Shown here in pieces: positions 46,635-54,163 of a stretch of 64,000 bases of DNA (position 1 is the stretch's first letter; each line of letters starts with the position of its first letter). This DNA is from Myxococcales bacterium (GTDB lineage: Bacteria; Myxococcota_A; Bradymonadia; UBA7976; UBA1532). The stretch lies in NCBI GenBank assembly GCA_020633435.1, contig JACKDP010000002.1, positions 572,001-636,000 of the forward strand. Direction: 5' to 3'. A program made the translations under genes and the position numbers. Below the pieces are notes generated by a model that searched no databases, was not told where the DNA came from, and saw nothing but the letters and a program-made list of their open reading frames with translations.

Positions 46635-47174
46635 GTGAGCGAAGAAGACGCGGAAGTCCGCATGCGGGGCTGGGTGGAGCGCGCGGTGGTCGGGCTGGAT
46701 CTCTGCCCGTTCGCCCGCCGGGTGGTGCGCGCGGAGGGGCTGCGCTACGTCACGGTGCCGACCGCCGACGTCGCGACCATCCTGGCCGCGGTGCATGAGG
46801 AGCTGATGGAGCTCGCCCTGCCGGCGCCCGGCTCGACGGTGGAGACGACGCTGGTGCTGGTGCCCGGGCTGGCGGGGTTCGAGCGGTTCCTGGCGGTGCT
46901 GGCGCGGGTGGAGGCGCTGCTGCCCCGCCTCGAGCTGCGGGGCGTGATCCAGGTGGCCCACTTCCACCCCGACTACCGCTTCGCCGGGGTGCCGGCCGAC
47001 GCGCCCGGCAACGCCACGAACCAGGCCCCGGTGCCCGCCTTCCACCTGCTGCGCGAGGCGGACGTCGCGGCCGCCGTCGCGGCCCACCCCGATCCCGAGG
47101 GCATCCCCCGCCGCAACATCGCGCGGTTGGAGGCCCTGGACGCCGAGGCCCGCCGCCGCCTGCGCGACGGCTGA
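46635..47174 (+). CDS. DUF1415 protein
   Basis: A 179-residue protein from GTG 46635. It begins with a helix and the segment WVERAVVGLDLCPFARRV, the signature of DUF1415, and retains GVIQVAHFHPDYRFAGV, APGNATNQAPVPAFHLLREADV and the C-terminal RNIARLEAL. The family is cytoplasmic, of unknown activity, and often lies near metabolic genes. It is divergent from metX. Confidence 0.88.
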   Translation: MSEEDAEVRMRGWVERAVVGLDLCPFARRVVRAEGLRYVTVPTADVATILAAVHEELMELALPAPGSTVETTLVLVPGLAGFERFLAVLARVEALLPRLELRGVIQVAHFHPDYRFAGVPADAPGNATNQAPVPAFHLLREADVAAAVAAHPDPEGIPRRNIARLEALDAEARRRLRDG

Positions 47175-47176
47175 TC

Positions 47177-47941
47177 CTAGAGGTCGAAGTCCGTCCAGAT
47201 GGGCGCGTGATCACTGGGCTTTTCGCCGCGGCGCTCGTCCAGGTCGATGGCCACGTCGGCCACCGTCCCGGCCAGGCTGGCCGTCGCCCAGATCTGGTCG
47301 ATGCGCAGGCCGTCGTCCTTCTGGAAGCCGAGGTTGCGGTAGTCCCACCAGGTGTGGTGGCCGTCGCCCTGCTCCTTGAGCCGGAAGGTGTCGACGAGGC
47401 CCCAGTCGGTGACGCGCTGGAGGGCGGCGCGGGCCTCGGGCCGGCAGAGCACCGAGTCGGCCCAGCGCTCGATGTTGCGCACGTCGCGATCCTCGGGGGC
47501 CACGTTGAAGTCGCCGCAGAGCGCCACCGGCATGCCCGGATCGAGCCGCCGGTCCAGCCAGTCGCGCAGCTTCGCGTACCACTGCAGCTTGTAGACCCAC
47601 TTGTCGCTGTCCGGCTCGCCGCCGTTGGGGACGTAGGCCGAGATCACCCGCACCCCGTCCACCACCCCGGCGATGAGGCGCGCCTGGGGGTCGTCGTCAT
47701 CCAGCGTGCGCCACACGTCCTGAATGGGCGAGCGCGCCACGATGGCCACGCCGTTGTACGTCTTCTGGCCCAGGATCTCGGCGTAGTAGCCCAGCTCGCC
47801 GATCTCGTCCCAGGGGAAGCGATCCCCCTCGTTCTTGAGCTCCTGCAAGCAGACGACGTCGGGCTCGCGGGACTCCAGCCAGTTCAGGAACCGGTCGGTC
47901 CGCGCGACGATGGAGTTGACGTTCCAGCTCGCGATCCTCAT
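47177..47941 (-). CDS. xthA: Exodeoxyribonuclease III
   Basis: A 254-residue protein. I choose ATG 47941 (RIASWNVNSI follows; GGGGTTGAG upstream) rather than an earlier ATG at 47971 that would cross the stop of the Bax1 gene. Catalytic motifs are CLQELKNE (metal Glu), ALCGDFNVAPEDRD (Asp-Asn) and the C-terminal SDHAPIWTDFDL (Asp-His). It acts as 3'-5' exonuclease and AP endonuclease in base-excision repair. It follows the Bax1/DUF790 and XPB-like genes in one apparent repair operon. Confidence 0.95.
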   Translation of the reverse strand: MRIASWNVNSIVARTDRFLNWLESREPDVVCLQELKNEGDRFPWDEIGELGYYAEILGQKTYNGVAIVARSPIQDVWRTLDDDDPQARLIAGVVDGVRVISAYVPNGGEPDSDKWVYKLQWYAKLRDWLDRRLDPGMPVALCGDFNVAPEDRDVRNIERWADSVLCRPEARAALQRVTDWGLVDTFRLKEQGDGHHTWWDYRNLGFQKDDGLRIDQIWATASLAGTVADVAIDLDERRGEKPSDHAPIWTDFDL

Positions 47942-47942
47942 C

Positions 47943-49190
47943 TCAACCCCTTGGTCTCGTTCGTAGATCACTGAGAGAAGCCTGCGCCTTGGGCCGGAAG
48001 CCCTCCAGCCGATCGAGGACGCGGCGCGCGCTCATGACGCCCTTGTAGACGTAGAGCTGGCCGGGCAGGTCGTCCTCCAGCGCCGCCTCGCTGACCCGCA
48101 GGCGCTCGGTCACGGCGAAGAGGACGTTCTCGCGCAGGCCGGCGCGCACCAGATCGACGCGCTTCCAGACGGCGTCGCGGCTCCAGAACCCCAGCACCTC
48201 GAGGTAGGCCCGGGTGCCGTCGGGGTGGCTGAACACCAGGTCGGGCACGCAGAGGCCCACGCCCGGCAACGCCAGCAGCCGCGTCGAGCGCCGCACGCGC
48301 CAGTCGGTCTCCAGGGCGCCGAACCGCTGCACCAGGTCGGCGACGTCGTCGGGCAGCGGCAGCTCGGCGCCGGGGCCGCCGTCGCGCTCCCCCTTGAGGA
48401 GGAAGCGCACCCGCTCGGGCGGCTTGCCGAACAGCAGATCCGCCTCCAGGGCCCAGCGCGCGCAGGCCCGGATGGGCTCCAGCATCATCGCCAGCCGCAG
48501 GCCGTACTTCCGCGTCGCCGAGAAGAGGCTCTGGGGGCCGTCGAGGGTGACGCGGTAGCCGCCGTCCCGGGCCTCGATGGTGTAGAGAAGCCGGTGGAAC
48601 TTCAGGGAACGAAAGAGGTTTCGCCAGATGGCGGCGTCCTCTTCCTCGATGTCCACGACCACGCGCACGGCCAGCAGCAGGGCGGCCCGCTCCTGCTCGC
48701 GCTCGTACAGCGCCAGCAAGGCCTCGGGCGTCGTGGCCTCGAACTCGACCAGCAGGTGGGCGTCCTTCAGGTCGGCGAAGAGGGCGCCCTCCAGCGCCTT
48801 CACCTCCAGGCCCAGGGCCGCCGCGGCGTCGGCGATCACCGCGCCCCGATCGAAGGCCTGCAGGTGGTCGAGGGCCCGCCGGGCCGCCGTCGCGCGGGTG
48901 AAGACCTCGGCCCGCAGCGCCACCGGGGGCTGCCCCACGTCCATCTCGAAGGTGCAGCGGTCCGTCACGAGCTTCTGCAGCCCGGCGAAGACGCGCTGAT
49001 CGGCGTGGCTCACGGGGACGTCGCCGCAGGCCGCCTTGAAGACCTCCCGGCTCTCGCCCACGCTGTTGGCGGCCGCCTGCAGCAGGCCCTCGGCGGCCTC
49101 CAGCAGCCGCGGCCGCGCCGCCGCCGGGATGGGCCGGACCTCGACGACGTCCTTCGTGCGCTTCCAGCGCACCAGATCAGCGGTAAGCAC
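47943..49190 (-). CDS. Bax1 / DUF790-family nuclease, XPB partner
   Basis: A 415-residue protein from GTG or ATG at 49190, overlapping the helicase gene by 14 bases. It starts MLTADLVRWKRTKDVVEVRPI, as in DUF790/Bax1, and the C-terminal half contains the nuclease-like core (VGLCVPDLVFSHPDGTRAYLEVLGFWSRDAVWKRVDLV, here in short: PDLVFSHP, YLEVLGFW). In archaea Bax1 binds XPB and cuts at the fork opened by the helicase. The adjacency here supports the same pairing in a nucleotide-excision-like repair route. Confidence 0.87.
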   Translation of the reverse strand: MLTADLVRWKRTKDVVEVRPIPAAARPRLLEAAEGLLQAAANSVGESREVFKAACGDVPVSHADQRVFAGLQKLVTDRCTFEMDVGQPPVALRAEVFTRATAARRALDHLQAFDRGAVIADAAAALGLEVKALEGALFADLKDAHLLVEFEATTPEALLALYEREQERAALLLAVRVVVDIEEEDAAIWRNLFRSLKFHRLLYTIEARDGGYRVTLDGPQSLFSATRKYGLRLAMMLEPIRACARWALEADLLFGKPPERVRFLLKGERDGGPGAELPLPDDVADLVQRFGALETDWRVRRSTRLLALPGVGLCVPDLVFSHPDGTRAYLEVLGFWSRDAVWKRVDLVRAGLRENVLFAVTERLRVSEAALEDDLPGQLYVYKGVMSARRVLDRLEGFRPKAQASLSDLRTRPRG

Positions 49191-50538
49191 TGTGCTCCCG
49201 GCGCCGCTGGCTGGTGTACGTCTCGGCCGTCTCCTCGGCGACGAGCTCGTAGAGGATGGCCTGCTTGTCGCCCTGCTTGCGCAGGATGCGGCCGAGGCGC
49301 TGGACGTGCTCGCGCACCGAGCCGGAGCCCGAGATGACGATGGCGACGTTGGCCGACGGCACGTCGACGCCCTCGTTGAGCACCTTGGACGTCGCGACGG
49401 CGCCGTAGCGGCCCTCGGCGAAGCCGGCCAGGATCTCGCTGCGCTCCACCACCGGCGTCTGGTGGGTGATGACGGGGATGAGGAAGCGCCGGGCGACCTG
49501 GTAGGCCGTGTTGTTGTTCTGGGTGAAGAGCAGCACGCGATCCTGGCGGTGGCGGTGCAGCAGGTGCTCGACGAAGCGCAGCTTCGAGGGGGCGGCCGAG
49601 GCCAGGGCCTTCTGCCGCTGCCAGGCGAGGAGCGCGCGGCGGCCCTCCGCCGATCGGGCGGCGCGCTGCAGGAACTGCTGCCAGGCCCCCTGCTGGGAGA
49701 ACCGGATGCCTTGCGAGGCCACGAAGGCCCGGTAGATGCCGCGCTCGTGCTCGTAGGCCTGCCGCTCGGCGTCCGTCAGCGGCACCGTGAGCGTCTCCGT
49801 CGTGTACTCGGCCAGGTAGTCGCCCGCCAGCTCCACCACGTCGCGCTGGTAGACGGTGGGGCCGATGAGGCGCTCCAGCTCGACGTGGCGGCCGTCCGCG
49901 CGCTCGGGGGTGGCCGAGAGGCCCAGCCGGTACGGGGCGAGGCACATCTCGGCGCCGAGGGCGTACGACTCGCCCGGCAGGTGGTGGCACTCGTCGAACA
50001 CCACGAAACCAAAGCGGTTTCCCAGGTGCTCCATCTGCGCCCAGGCGGAGTCGTAGGTGATGACGGTGAGGGGCTGGACGTCGTGGCTGCCGCCGCCGAC
50101 CACGCCGACGGGCTGCGCGAAGGCGCTGCCGAGCAGGTCGTACCACTGCCGCACCAGGTCGAGCGTCGGGGCGACGACCAGCGTCGATCGGCGGATGGCG
50201 TCGATGGCCAGCATGGCCACCCAGCTCTTGCCGGCCCCGGTGGGCAGGGCCACCACCCCGCGGCCGCGGTTCTTCTGCCAGGCAGCCAGGGCCTCGGTCT
50301 GGAAGGGCCGCGGGGGCCGCTGGATGGCCAGGCCGGCGTCCAGCTCGGTGTACCGGCGGGCCTCGTCCGTCCAGGCGAGCTTGCGGCGCACGAGCCCCAT
50401 CACCACCTCGGCGTAGGCCTGGGCGGGGGTGCGCCAGCAGCGCGTCCGATCGTCGAAGCGCGCCACCTCGGGCAGGATGGCCGGGTCCTCGACGTCGTGG
50501 ACTTCGAGGGTGCCGGCGTTGAAGACGAGCCGGGTCAT
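49177..50538 (-). CDS. XPB-like superfamily 2 DNA helicase
   Basis: A 453-residue helicase from ATG 50538. Motif I ALPTGAGKSW (near residue 97), motif II VVFDECHH (DEAH-like as DECH), motif III GLSATPER, motif V-type SKVLNEGVDVPSANVAIV and motif VI HVQRLGRILRKQG are present. The N-terminal damage-recognition region and the shortish core fit bacterial and archaeal XPB. It probably unwinds damaged DNA together with the DUF790 nuclease encoded immediately downstream. Confidence 0.93.
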   Translation of the reverse strand: MTRLVFNAGTLEVHDVEDPAILPEVARFDDRTRCWRTPAQAYAEVVMGLVRRKLAWTDEARRYTELDAGLAIQRPPRPFQTEALAAWQKNRGRGVVALPTGAGKSWVAMLAIDAIRRSTLVVAPTLDLVRQWYDLLGSAFAQPVGVVGGGSHDVQPLTVITYDSAWAQMEHLGNRFGFVVFDECHHLPGESYALGAEMCLAPYRLGLSATPERADGRHVELERLIGPTVYQRDVVELAGDYLAEYTTETLTVPLTDAERQAYEHERGIYRAFVASQGIRFSQQGAWQQFLQRAARSAEGRRALLAWQRQKALASAAPSKLRFVEHLLHRHRQDRVLLFTQNNNTAYQVARRFLIPVITHQTPVVERSEILAGFAEGRYGAVATSKVLNEGVDVPSANVAIVISGSGSVREHVQRLGRILRKQGDKQAILYELVAEETAETYTSQRRREHSAYR

Positions 50539-50678
50539 CCCGGGCTTTCTACCTTATCCGGCGCGCGCCCGCGAGGGCGCTTCGGCCCATGCGGCCGCCC
50601 CCCGGGCGAAAACCGCTGGCCACCCTCCGCGTCGTTGGGCATCATGCGCGACCTTGGCCACGTCTCTGGGGGACGCCC

Positions 50679-51659
50679 GTGATCCGACGCGCCGCGCTGC
50701 TGGCGCTGCTCGCCGCCTCGTCGGCGGGGGCGACGACGCCGGACCGGGGGTTCGCCCCCTACGGGGTCATCGACGGCTACGTCGAGGCCCTGCGCGTGAT
50801 CATGGTGACGGTCCGCGACAGCCTGTCGATGGAGACGCTCATCCGTCACCACCCGCCGGCGGCCGTGGGGCGCGTCCAGGGGCGGCTGCTCTTCGGCGTC
50901 CAGATGCAGGACAGCGAGGGCGTCTGGCTGCGCGATCGCGACGCGGCCTGGGCGGTGCCCGAGACCATCGACGCCCTGGTGGCGGCCGCCGCGGAGGTCC
51001 GCCGCCTCCACCCCGGCGGCATGGAGCTCTCCATCGGCGACATCTCGCGCCGCACGGGGGGCCGCTTCCCGCCCCACCGCACCCACCAGTCCGGGCGCGA
51101 CGCCGACATGCGCTACTACCTGGTGGACGTGCAGCCCGGCGACCGCGAGCACCACTACACCGGCGTCGACAACGTCGATCTGCCCCGCCAGTGGACGTTC
51201 ATCAAGACGCTCATCGACCGCGGTCAGGCCGAGGTCATCTACATGGACTACCGGCACCAGGAGCGGCTGTACAAGTACGCCCGCGCCCAGGGCATGACCC
51301 CCGAGCAGCTCACCCCGATCTTCTCGTACCCGCGGGGCAAGCGCGTCATGTCGGCCGTGATCCAGCACATGAAGAACCACTTCAACCACCTGCATGTGCG
51401 GGTGTTCGCGCCGAAGTCCCAGCTCTTCGGCCTGCTGTGGACGCCGGCCGAGGCCTTCGCCCTGCAGCAGCAGGTCGACCTGGCGACGCTCGGGCACTTC
51501 GACTACGTGATCCGGGACGGCGAGACCCTGGGCAAGATCGCCCGCAACCACAAGGTGGAGCTGGCCGACCTGATGGCCTGGAACGGCCTCGGCCCGCGCT
51601 CGAAGCTGCGCCCTGGCATGGTCCTCAAGATCCGCCAGAAAATGCCCAGCCGGCCGTAG
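50679..51659 (+). CDS. Penicillin-insensitive murein endopeptidase-like protein with C-terminal LysM
   Basis: A 326-residue protein from GTG 50679, where CTGGGGGA precedes and a signal peptide follows (IRRAALLALLAASSAGA). Residues about 130-275 match the MepA/M74-type LAS metallopeptidases: SIGDISRRTGGRFPPHRTHQSGRDADMRYY, in short HQSGRDAD for the zinc His/Asp, and the later NHFNHLHVRV for the HxH ligand. Residues about 280-325 form a LysM domain (DYVIRDGETLGKIARNHKVE). It cleaves peptide cross-links of peptidoglycan in the periplasm and is anchored to the wall by LysM. Confidence 0.87.
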   Translation: MIRRAALLALLAASSAGATTPDRGFAPYGVIDGYVEALRVIMVTVRDSLSMETLIRHHPPAAVGRVQGRLLFGVQMQDSEGVWLRDRDAAWAVPETIDALVAAAAEVRRLHPGGMELSIGDISRRTGGRFPPHRTHQSGRDADMRYYLVDVQPGDREHHYTGVDNVDLPRQWTFIKTLIDRGQAEVIYMDYRHQERLYKYARAQGMTPEQLTPIFSYPRGKRVMSAVIQHMKNHFNHLHVRVFAPKSQLFGLLWTPAEAFALQQQVDLATLGHFDYVIRDGETLGKIARNHKVELADLMAWNGLGPRSKLRPGMVLKIRQKMPSRP

Positions 51660-51722
51660 GCCCCTCCCGGCTTCTGTGCTACTGTCCGGGCCGCGGGGTT
51701 CTGCCACGTGGGCGTTGGACTT

Positions 51723-51796
51723 CAAACATTTGTCTAGCCTGGTCAAGACATTCGACTCGCATTCGAAGAACGCCGGTTCAAATCCGGCATGTACGA
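51723..51796 (+). tRNA. tRNA-like sequence, anticodon CGC (Ala), imperfect acceptor stem
   Basis: The D arm is GTCT-loop-AGAC with GG in the loop (51732-51749). The anticodon stem TTCGA/TCGAA holds loop CTCGCAT (51756-51762; CGC at 51758-51760). The variable loop is four bases, and the T arm is GCCGG-TTCAAAT-CCGGC (51772-51788), all well formed. The acceptor strands CAAACAT (51723-51729) and ATGTACG (51789-51795) pair at only five of seven positions, with an A-C and an A-A mismatch, and lack the G3-U70 pair of tRNA-Ala. It may be a degenerate tRNA, an unusual functional tRNA or a tRNA-like leader element. CCA is not encoded. Confidence 0.45.
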
Positions 51797-51852
51797 TCGG
51801 TCCGCCGCCGGGTGGGCCCCGCGCTTCACTCCCTCTCCCAGCCTGAGGCTCC

Positions 51853-53607
51853 ATGGACATCCTGGTCATCAACTGCGGCAGCTCGAGCCTGAAGGTCGAC
51901 GTCGTGGACGCGGCCACCGGCGCGCGCCGCCACCAGGCCCGCGCTGAGCGCCTGGAGGCCGGCGAGCTGGCCACGGCCCTCGCGCGCGTCCTCGGCGGTC
52001 TGCCCCTCGAGGGCGTCGCCGCCGTCGGCCACCGCGTCGTCCATGGCGGCGAGCGCTTCACGCACCCGACGCGCATCGACGACGACGTGGAGGCCGCCAT
52101 CGGCGCGCTGGTGCCCCTGGCGCCGCTGCACAACCCCGCGAATCTCCAGGGGATCCAGACGGCTCGCCGCCTGCTCCCGGGCGTGCCCCATGTGGCCGTC
52201 TTCGACACCGCGTTCCACCACACGCTGCCCACCCGCGCCCGCACGTATGCCCTGCCGGCCGACGTCGCGGCCCGCCACGGGGTGCGCCGCTACGGCTTCC
52301 ACGGCCAGAGCCACCGGTTCGTGGCCGCCCGCGCCGCCGCCCACCTCGGCGAGGACGTCGCGAGCCTGCGGCTGATCACCTGCCACCTGGGCAACGGGGC
52401 CTCGGTCTGCGCCGTCGAGAACGGCCGGTCCGTCGACACCAGCATGGGCATGACGCCCCTGGAGGGCCTGGTGATGGGCACCCGGGCGGGCGATCTGGAC
52501 GCCGGCCTGCTGCTCACCCTGCTGCGGGAGGAGGGCCTGGACGCCGACGGCCTGGACCGCCTGCTCAACCGCGAGAGCGGGCTCAAGGGGCTGTCGGGCG
52601 TCGGCAACGACATGCGCGACATCGAGGAGCGGGCGGCCGACGGCGACGAGGCGTGCCGCCTGGCCCTCCACGTCTTCTGCCACCGCCTGCGCAAGTACAT
52701 CGGGGCCTACGCCGCGGTCATGGGCGGCGTGGACGCCATCGTCTTCACAGCCGGCATCGGCGAGAACAGCGCCCTGGTGCGCCACCGCGCGGCCCAGCGC
52801 CTCCAGTACCTCGGCGCCCGGCTCGACGAGGACCGAAACCGCGACGCCCGGGTGTCGGCGACGTCCCCCGTGGCCGAGATCTCCGAGCCTGGCAGCCGCG
52901 TGAAGCTGCTGGTGGTGGCCACCGACGAGGCCCACGCCATCGCCGCCGACGTGCGGGATCTGGTGCAGGCCCAGGACGCCGTCGAGGGCCAGCTCGACAT
53001 CCCCATCGCCGTCTCGGCCCGCCACATCCACCTGTCCCCCGAGGCGGTGGAGGTGCTCTTCGGCCCCGGCCACACCCTCACGCCGCTCAAGGAGCTCAGC
53101 CAGCCGGGGCAGTTCGCCTGCGCCGAGCAGCTCACGGTGATCGGCCCCCGCCGCCAGATCGAGGGGGTGCGCGTGCTGGGCCCCGCCCGGGGCAAGTGCC
53201 AGGTCGAGATCTCGCGCACCGACGAGTTCTTCCTGGGCATCGACGCCCCGGTCCGGCGCTCCGGCGACGTGGCCGCCTCCCCCGGGATCACCCTCGAGGG
53301 GCCCGCTGGCCGCCTCACGCTCACCGAGGGCGTCATCTGCGCCTGGCGGCACATCCACATGACCCCGGAGGACGCGGCGCGCTTCGGCGTGGCCGACCGG
53401 GACATCGTGGAGGTGGCCATCGACAGCCAGGATCGCGACCTGATCTTCGGGGACGTGATGGTGCGCGTCTCGCCCGCCTACCGGCTGGAGATGCACATCG
53501 ACACCGACGAGGCCAACGCGGCCGAGATCGGCCGGGACTTCAAGGGCGTGCTGGTGGACACGGGGCGCACGGCCCACCTGCGCCGCCGCGAGCCCCGCGC
53601 CACCTGA
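51853..53607 (+). CDS. Acetate kinase-phosphotransacylase (AckA-PduL) fusion
   Basis: A 584-residue protein from ATG 51853. Residues 1-365 are acetate kinase: DILVINCGSSSLK (phosphate site), GHRVVHGGERF, FDTAFHHTLP, YGFHGQSHRFV, CHLGNGASVCAV and FTAGIGENSALVR, of normal family length. Residues about 385-575 are a PduL-type phosphotransacylase with zinc motifs SARHIHLSP and WRHIHMTPEDA, ISRTDEFFLGIDAPVRRSGD and MHIDTDEANAAE. Together they interconvert acetate, acetyl phosphate and acetyl-CoA without releasing acetyl phosphate. Both halves look catalytically complete. No microcompartment shell genes are nearby. Confidence 0.93.
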   Translation: MDILVINCGSSSLKVDVVDAATGARRHQARAERLEAGELATALARVLGGLPLEGVAAVGHRVVHGGERFTHPTRIDDDVEAAIGALVPLAPLHNPANLQGIQTARRLLPGVPHVAVFDTAFHHTLPTRARTYALPADVAARHGVRRYGFHGQSHRFVAARAAAHLGEDVASLRLITCHLGNGASVCAVENGRSVDTSMGMTPLEGLVMGTRAGDLDAGLLLTLLREEGLDADGLDRLLNRESGLKGLSGVGNDMRDIEERAADGDEACRLALHVFCHRLRKYIGAYAAVMGGVDAIVFTAGIGENSALVRHRAAQRLQYLGARLDEDRNRDARVSATSPVAEISEPGSRVKLLVVATDEAHAIAADVRDLVQAQDAVEGQLDIPIAVSARHIHLSPEAVEVLFGPGHTLTPLKELSQPGQFACAEQLTVIGPRRQIEGVRVLGPARGKCQVEISRTDEFFLGIDAPVRRSGDVAASPGITLEGPAGRLTLTEGVICAWRHIHMTPEDAARFGVADRDIVEVAIDSQDRDLIFGDVMVRVSPAYRLEMHIDTDEANAAEIGRDFKGVLVDTGRTAHLRRREPRAT

Positions 53608-53617
53608 CCCGCAGGCG

Positions 53618-54085
53618 CTACTTGTCGGTGCCGACCCAGCCGGTGCCCGACACGGCCGTCCCGGGCACGAACGAGAGGGGCGCGGTGTCGGTGGGCGTGG
53701 GCAGGAGCGGGCCCGTCGTCGTGTAGGTGGTCTGGTACATGTACCACTGCGCCGTCTTGGCGCTGGCGTCCACGTAGACGTGCCCGACGCGGGTGCTCTG
53801 GTACCAGATCTGATAGCTCGTGCCGCTGCCGGACGGGCTGATGCTGGTGGCCGAGCCCAGGAACTCCTGCGCCCGCGTCTTGAGGGTGGTGCCGCTGACC
53901 GGGGAGGTGGTGGTGCCTCCCATGTCCCAGCTCCCGGTGGGCCAGCCGCTGGCCCACGTCCACTTGTCGTACCAGACGCCCGCCTCCTTGCGGACGGTGA
54001 AGTTCCCGGTCGGGCTGCTGATGGTCGGACCGGTCTTGAAGTCCATGTCCGGCGGGACTTCCTCGACGATGGGCTGGTTCTTCAC
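53618..54085 (-). CDS. Small protein, function unknown
   Basis: A 155-residue protein from GTG 54085, preceded by GAGGAG. It has no signal peptide. The sequence is rich in Thr, Ser, Gly and Trp (KEAGVWYDKWTWASGWPTGSWDMGG, shown here in short as WYDKWTWASGW; then WYQSTRVGHVYVDASAKTAQWYMYQTT in part). Strand-like repeats suggest a beta-rich fold, perhaps a surface or bacteriocin-like protein. I recognise no family. It is convergent with the acetate kinase fusion gene and divergent from the kinase gene. Confidence 0.55.
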   Translation of the reverse strand: MKNQPIVEEVPPDMDFKTGPTISSPTGNFTVRKEAGVWYDKWTWASGWPTGSWDMGGTTTSPVSGTTLKTRAQEFLGSATSISPSGSGTSYQIWYQSTRVGHVYVDASAKTAQWYMYQTTYTTTGPLLPTPTDTAPLSFVPGTAVSGTGWVGTDK

Positions 54086-54163
54086 GCGGGCTCCTCTCTG
54101 CCTGCCACGGGGGTGGCACTCGGGGGATGGCGGGTGCCACCGACAGGTGTACCATCCCAGGCG

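Noticed and set aside
47942..47971. Earlier ATG for exonuclease III
   Set aside because: It adds ten residues absent from the family and crosses the Bax1 stop. The conserved N-terminus RIASWNVNS begins right after ATG 47941.
53780..54163. N-terminal extension of the kinase-FGE protein
   Set aside because: It would run antisense through the small gene at 53618-54085, has a low-complexity composition, and an ATG at 54164 gives a normal kinase start.
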